From Casuarius casuarius (Eukaryota > Chordata > Aves > Casuariiformes > Casuariidae), in contig PTFA01000011.1 in NCBI GenBank assembly GCA_003342895.1, positions 8,643,081-8,707,080 on the forward strand: a DNA stretch of 64,000 nt. Direction: 5' to 3'. The notes beneath the pieces are model-generated. The model did no database searches. It worked only from the letters and a program-made list of their open reading frames with translations, and was not told the origin of the DNA. Below, piece after piece: positions 60,723-64,000 of the stretch; position 1 is the first letter of the stretch, and every line of letters starts with the position of its first letter. The position numbers and the translations under genes were made by a program.

Positions 60723-63700
60723 TTTTTGTTTTTGTTTTTCTCTTTCTTTTTCATCTGCTAGCTTGTCAGCTTAACGTCAAATGGCCGCAGACAATGAAAG
60801 AGTTAATATATATTAGGAATAAAGATGTAGTGACATCTTGTTGTTTGAAATTTCCAAAATACTGAAATACTGAAAAGGCTAGATGGTAAATTTGTGATTG
60901 GTGCCAGTATTTTAGCATAAATGTAGGGATGGATGCTGTATTATGTTTCTGCTCAGCTGTTGCAAATTGCACACCTGAACTAATTGAAGGAGTTGCATGG
61001 GTGAGTGACCAGAGCTTTCCCAGAAAATGTCCAGTCTTTTCTTACAGCTTGAATCTTCCAAGACTGTGGTTCTTTAATTTTTCCTAAAACTAGAAGCAGC
61101 ATATGTGAATACTTGATTGTGGGTCAAAACCACAGTGCATTGTCTCGGAGCCTTGCAATAACAGGCAGTTTCGACCATAATGCAATAGTTTCATACAAAA
61201 TAATTATTTCAACATTTTTCAAAACATTTGTTCAAACAAACATCTGAACAGCTGCTAGGACAAAGCATTTGCTGGGAATGAGTAAGGCTAGACGTTACCT
61301 CAAGTAACTGAAGTTTCAGAAAAACTCAAAATTTGGGATCCTTCATCCCACTCCTCGTTTATGTATTCCTGCCTTCTACTCAGACATCCTTGATATTGCC
61401 TGCAAATGAGGCAGCTTGTAGCCACTAACATCTGGCTGACAGACAACAGTCAGCTGTGTTCCACGCCAGCGATGCCTGAGTGCCTTTTTTTCTTTTTTTG
61501 GTTTTCATCACACAGAATGGCAGAAAAAAATAATGTGAAGAGCAAACATATTGTAATAAAATTTGCAGTTCCTCTGGGCTCCAAAGATTCGGTTTGAGTC
61601 TGCTTTCTTGGCTAAGCTGTGATTGTGAAGATGGCAGAGTTGCACTGTAAGTGATTCTTTTGTGTATTTCTTAATAAATGTAAGACTGTATTATAAAGCT
61701 AGGCATTTAGAGCCACATTCTAAACATAAAAAACCCTCAGTTAACTTGTAAGAATCACTGTGTCTAAAACAACCAAAAGTGGTTGCTGAATTTCTAATTA
61801 CGTGGTGTCTTTTTTTTTAAACCGTGCTTATCATGTATTTGCATCATAAATGACATGTTCTGCTAACATTATGAAACTTACTGCAGCAGGATGTTTTTTT
61901 GCTGGCTGTATAGGATGCAGAAATATTTTTATGTGGTTGTTTTTAAAGCTACAACAGTAAAGCATGGTCTTGAACAGCAGTATCACTTGGCGTATTGCTC
62001 AAATGCCAGCAGGACTTCGCACGGGATATAAAGCAAAGCTTGTATGTGCTCTTTTGCCAGATGGTGACTTAAAATGATTCTTCCTGAAAATCTTAAATGC
62101 TTTTTCTCCCTTTTAGTGTGTGCATGCATGTGCATGTTTGCTTTCTGTTGTTTGCCTAAAGTAGTGATGCTAACACAACATACTGTAGATTAAGGCTTCA
62201 GGGAGCTAAAGTAAGCGTGAAGCTTAGCCTTTAGCTAAACATCACCACTGAGCTAATCTACAATTTACAATGATCCATCACGAATATTTACAAGTAGGCA
62301 GAGTGCAGCACAAAATTAAACAGCATATGGGTACAGTTATCCCTGTTAAAATGGCCAACGTGCCTCGTATTGTGTATGGAAGATAACTGGACAGGTGGTA
62401 ATCTGTCTTCCCTGAGCGGAGACAGCTGGTATTTTCCTTGGGCTTCAGTGGTGCTTTTCTGTACGGTCTCACCTACCAGCTGATATCTTGCTTGTTAGGA
62501 CAATACAAAGTATATATTAACCCTTTTATCTATTCCTGTGCAATGTCCAAAGGGGAAAGTATCAGACTGCTTGTCCGTAAGCAAGGTGATTTATGCTTAG
62601 AGTGTTTCTGGTAATATAAGACTGTGTGCATCTTGTCTTAATGACCTCATTACATTAATTAGTGTGGTGATATTTAGCAGTAGCTATTAGATAAAATCTT
62701 GCAGATTATTGGCTATTTAGGATTTTGTCTTTTTTTTAATGCCTGCTGAAATTTGAGATTGAGGGAAAGTTTTAGAATTCTCTCCATCCATTTAATTTAG
62801 GACAATCAGAAAGGTCGTACACAAAACGAAATAAAAGTGTTTTGTAACTTTACTTGTATTCAGCCACGTAGCCAGATACTTATGCGTGTGTAACTTTTCC
62901 GTTTTAACACATTAATTTGGTTCCCAGCCTGACTATGATGAGTTAGTTGTCGTCCCCCCCCAACCCCCTAGGAGAAATTAGAAGCAGCTATTGTATTACT
63001 CACAGTTGATTTTTTTCTCTTATAGATTGTCTAGGCTGTCTGGGAACTAGATGCTTACAGTCTCAGAAAAGAAGTATTTAGTGTTTCTGTGGGATTGAGT
63101 ATCCTGCTACTTTGCCCAGACACATAGGAGCCAAGTTTACCCATCTCCAAATGTAACTATGTCAAGTTAATTGATAAGATTACTCAGCAGTCAGATTACT
63201 CCATCGCACCTGATGGTGTGGGAAGGCCTGTCAGATCAACTAATCGACTGCTGTAATTGCATCAACTCTGTTACGTCAGGTTGGAGGGAGCTTAGAGAGA
63301 AGCAGTAGTGTAACGAACTTCTTAGTAGGTGTTTCTTCATGTCTTTATTTGTATTTCTTATTTAGAGCAGACAAATTATCCAGTCTAGTGGTCTGTTTCT
63401 GAAACGGGCCAGTGCAGTATGCTTCTGTGAAAGTTGAGGGAAACCCTGCTGCAAAACATATATTGCATTTATCGTATACTTTGCAATGGAAAGGAGTGCA
63501 GAGTTCCCGGAAGTGTCACTGGTAGTGACTGAAGTGACTTGGCTGTAAAATACAGTGCTTGCACTGCTGCCCCAAGCTCAGGTCTGTGATGTTCAGACTA
63601 CAAGGGACAGCAGCGTTGTAGGACACAATGTAGACAGGTCGGGAATGGAGAGGATGTTCCATGGGTTATCATCACAGAAGTGATAGTTAAAGCCATATCA

Positions 63701-64000
63701 GTAAAACCAACTAGCACCAATCCTGGAGGAAGGAAGAGAAAGGAGAGGATCTATTGAAGAATGAGACAGGCTGGGGTGAGAGGGATGCAAGGACCAGAGC
63801 CAAAGGGGGGCTGCCATTCTGCGACTTTATGCACAAGTTCATCCTCAGTGCTACCATATAGTCCAGATTATGTTCTACAGTTGGGGATGAACCAAGAATC
63901 TTCATGTATTTAAAAGTCTGTTGTTTTTTTTTTTTAAATTTATTTATATAAGAAAACTGTTTTATGCTTGGATTCTTTTTCTGAGTAAAAAAATGAATTA

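Larger units (their letters stand above)
46241..64000 (+). other. Intronic DNA downstream of the ROBO1 Ig1 exon, distal part
   Basis: Intronic sequence with no recognised ROBO1 exon. It includes an unidentified GC-richer block at about 46600-47340, a 120-codon ORF at 48995-49357 with no recognisable family, a MIR-like fragment and a CR1 end (listed separately), and a GC-richer, unidentified stretch at about 56450-57650. Short ORFs on both strands look like chance frames. No other feature could be supported. Confidence 0.75.

Noticed and set aside
57800..62270. Recurring gctaagttag/ttagctaac-like words at 57810-57850, 60045-60115 and 62195-62270.
   Set aside because: The matches are short and in AT-rich DNA. 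I could not align the flanks well enough to call a repeat family.

Overview
This window is vertebrate genomic DNA, almost all intron, and it holds one securely identified coding exon. That exon (31260-31586, + strand) encodes the first immunoglobulin domain of the axon-guidance receptor ROBO1. Diagnostic residues separate it from ROBO2. The organism is most likely a bird, or possibly another sauropsid. The DNA is AT-rich and nearly free of repeats. It contains two CR1 LINE 3' ends, one with the octamer-type tail typical of sauropsid CR1, plus a few very old MIR/CORE-SINE-like remnants. I saw no Alu, B1/B2 or L1 sequence. The species cannot be named from this window.

Layout. Positions 1-31259 are intron upstream of the Ig1 exon. 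It carries a CR1 3' end (4766-4879), a hairpin followed by an A-rich stretch (9143-9219), a perfect 30-bp palindrome (16060-16089), long C and G homopolymers, and a CpG-enriched, GC-rich island (about 20616-21160). The island contains possible first-exon ORFs and a splice donor, and is the best candidate here for an alternative ROBO1 promoter. The Ig1 exon follows, with a clear acceptor, a consensus donor and phase 1 at both ends. Positions 31587-64000 are the next intron. They hold MIR-like fragments (46015-46240, 53371-53560), a minus-strand CR1 end (55385-55456), an AT microsatellite, two canonical G-quadruplex motifs (44076-44095, 60693-60722), and one open, symmetric phase 1-1 segment bounded by splice-site-like signals (35694-35849), which is worth testing as a cassette exon.

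The other ROBO1 exons (signal peptide, Ig2 onward, fibronectin repeats, transmembrane and cytoplasmic parts) were not found and presumably lie outside the window. The many short ORFs on both strands look like chance frames in intronic DNA and are not annotated. I see no tRNA, rRNA, microRNA precursor, CRISPR array or bacterial-type feature. No clearly new biological system was found. The most interesting leads are the candidate alternative promoter/first exon, the candidate cassette exon and the long palindrome.
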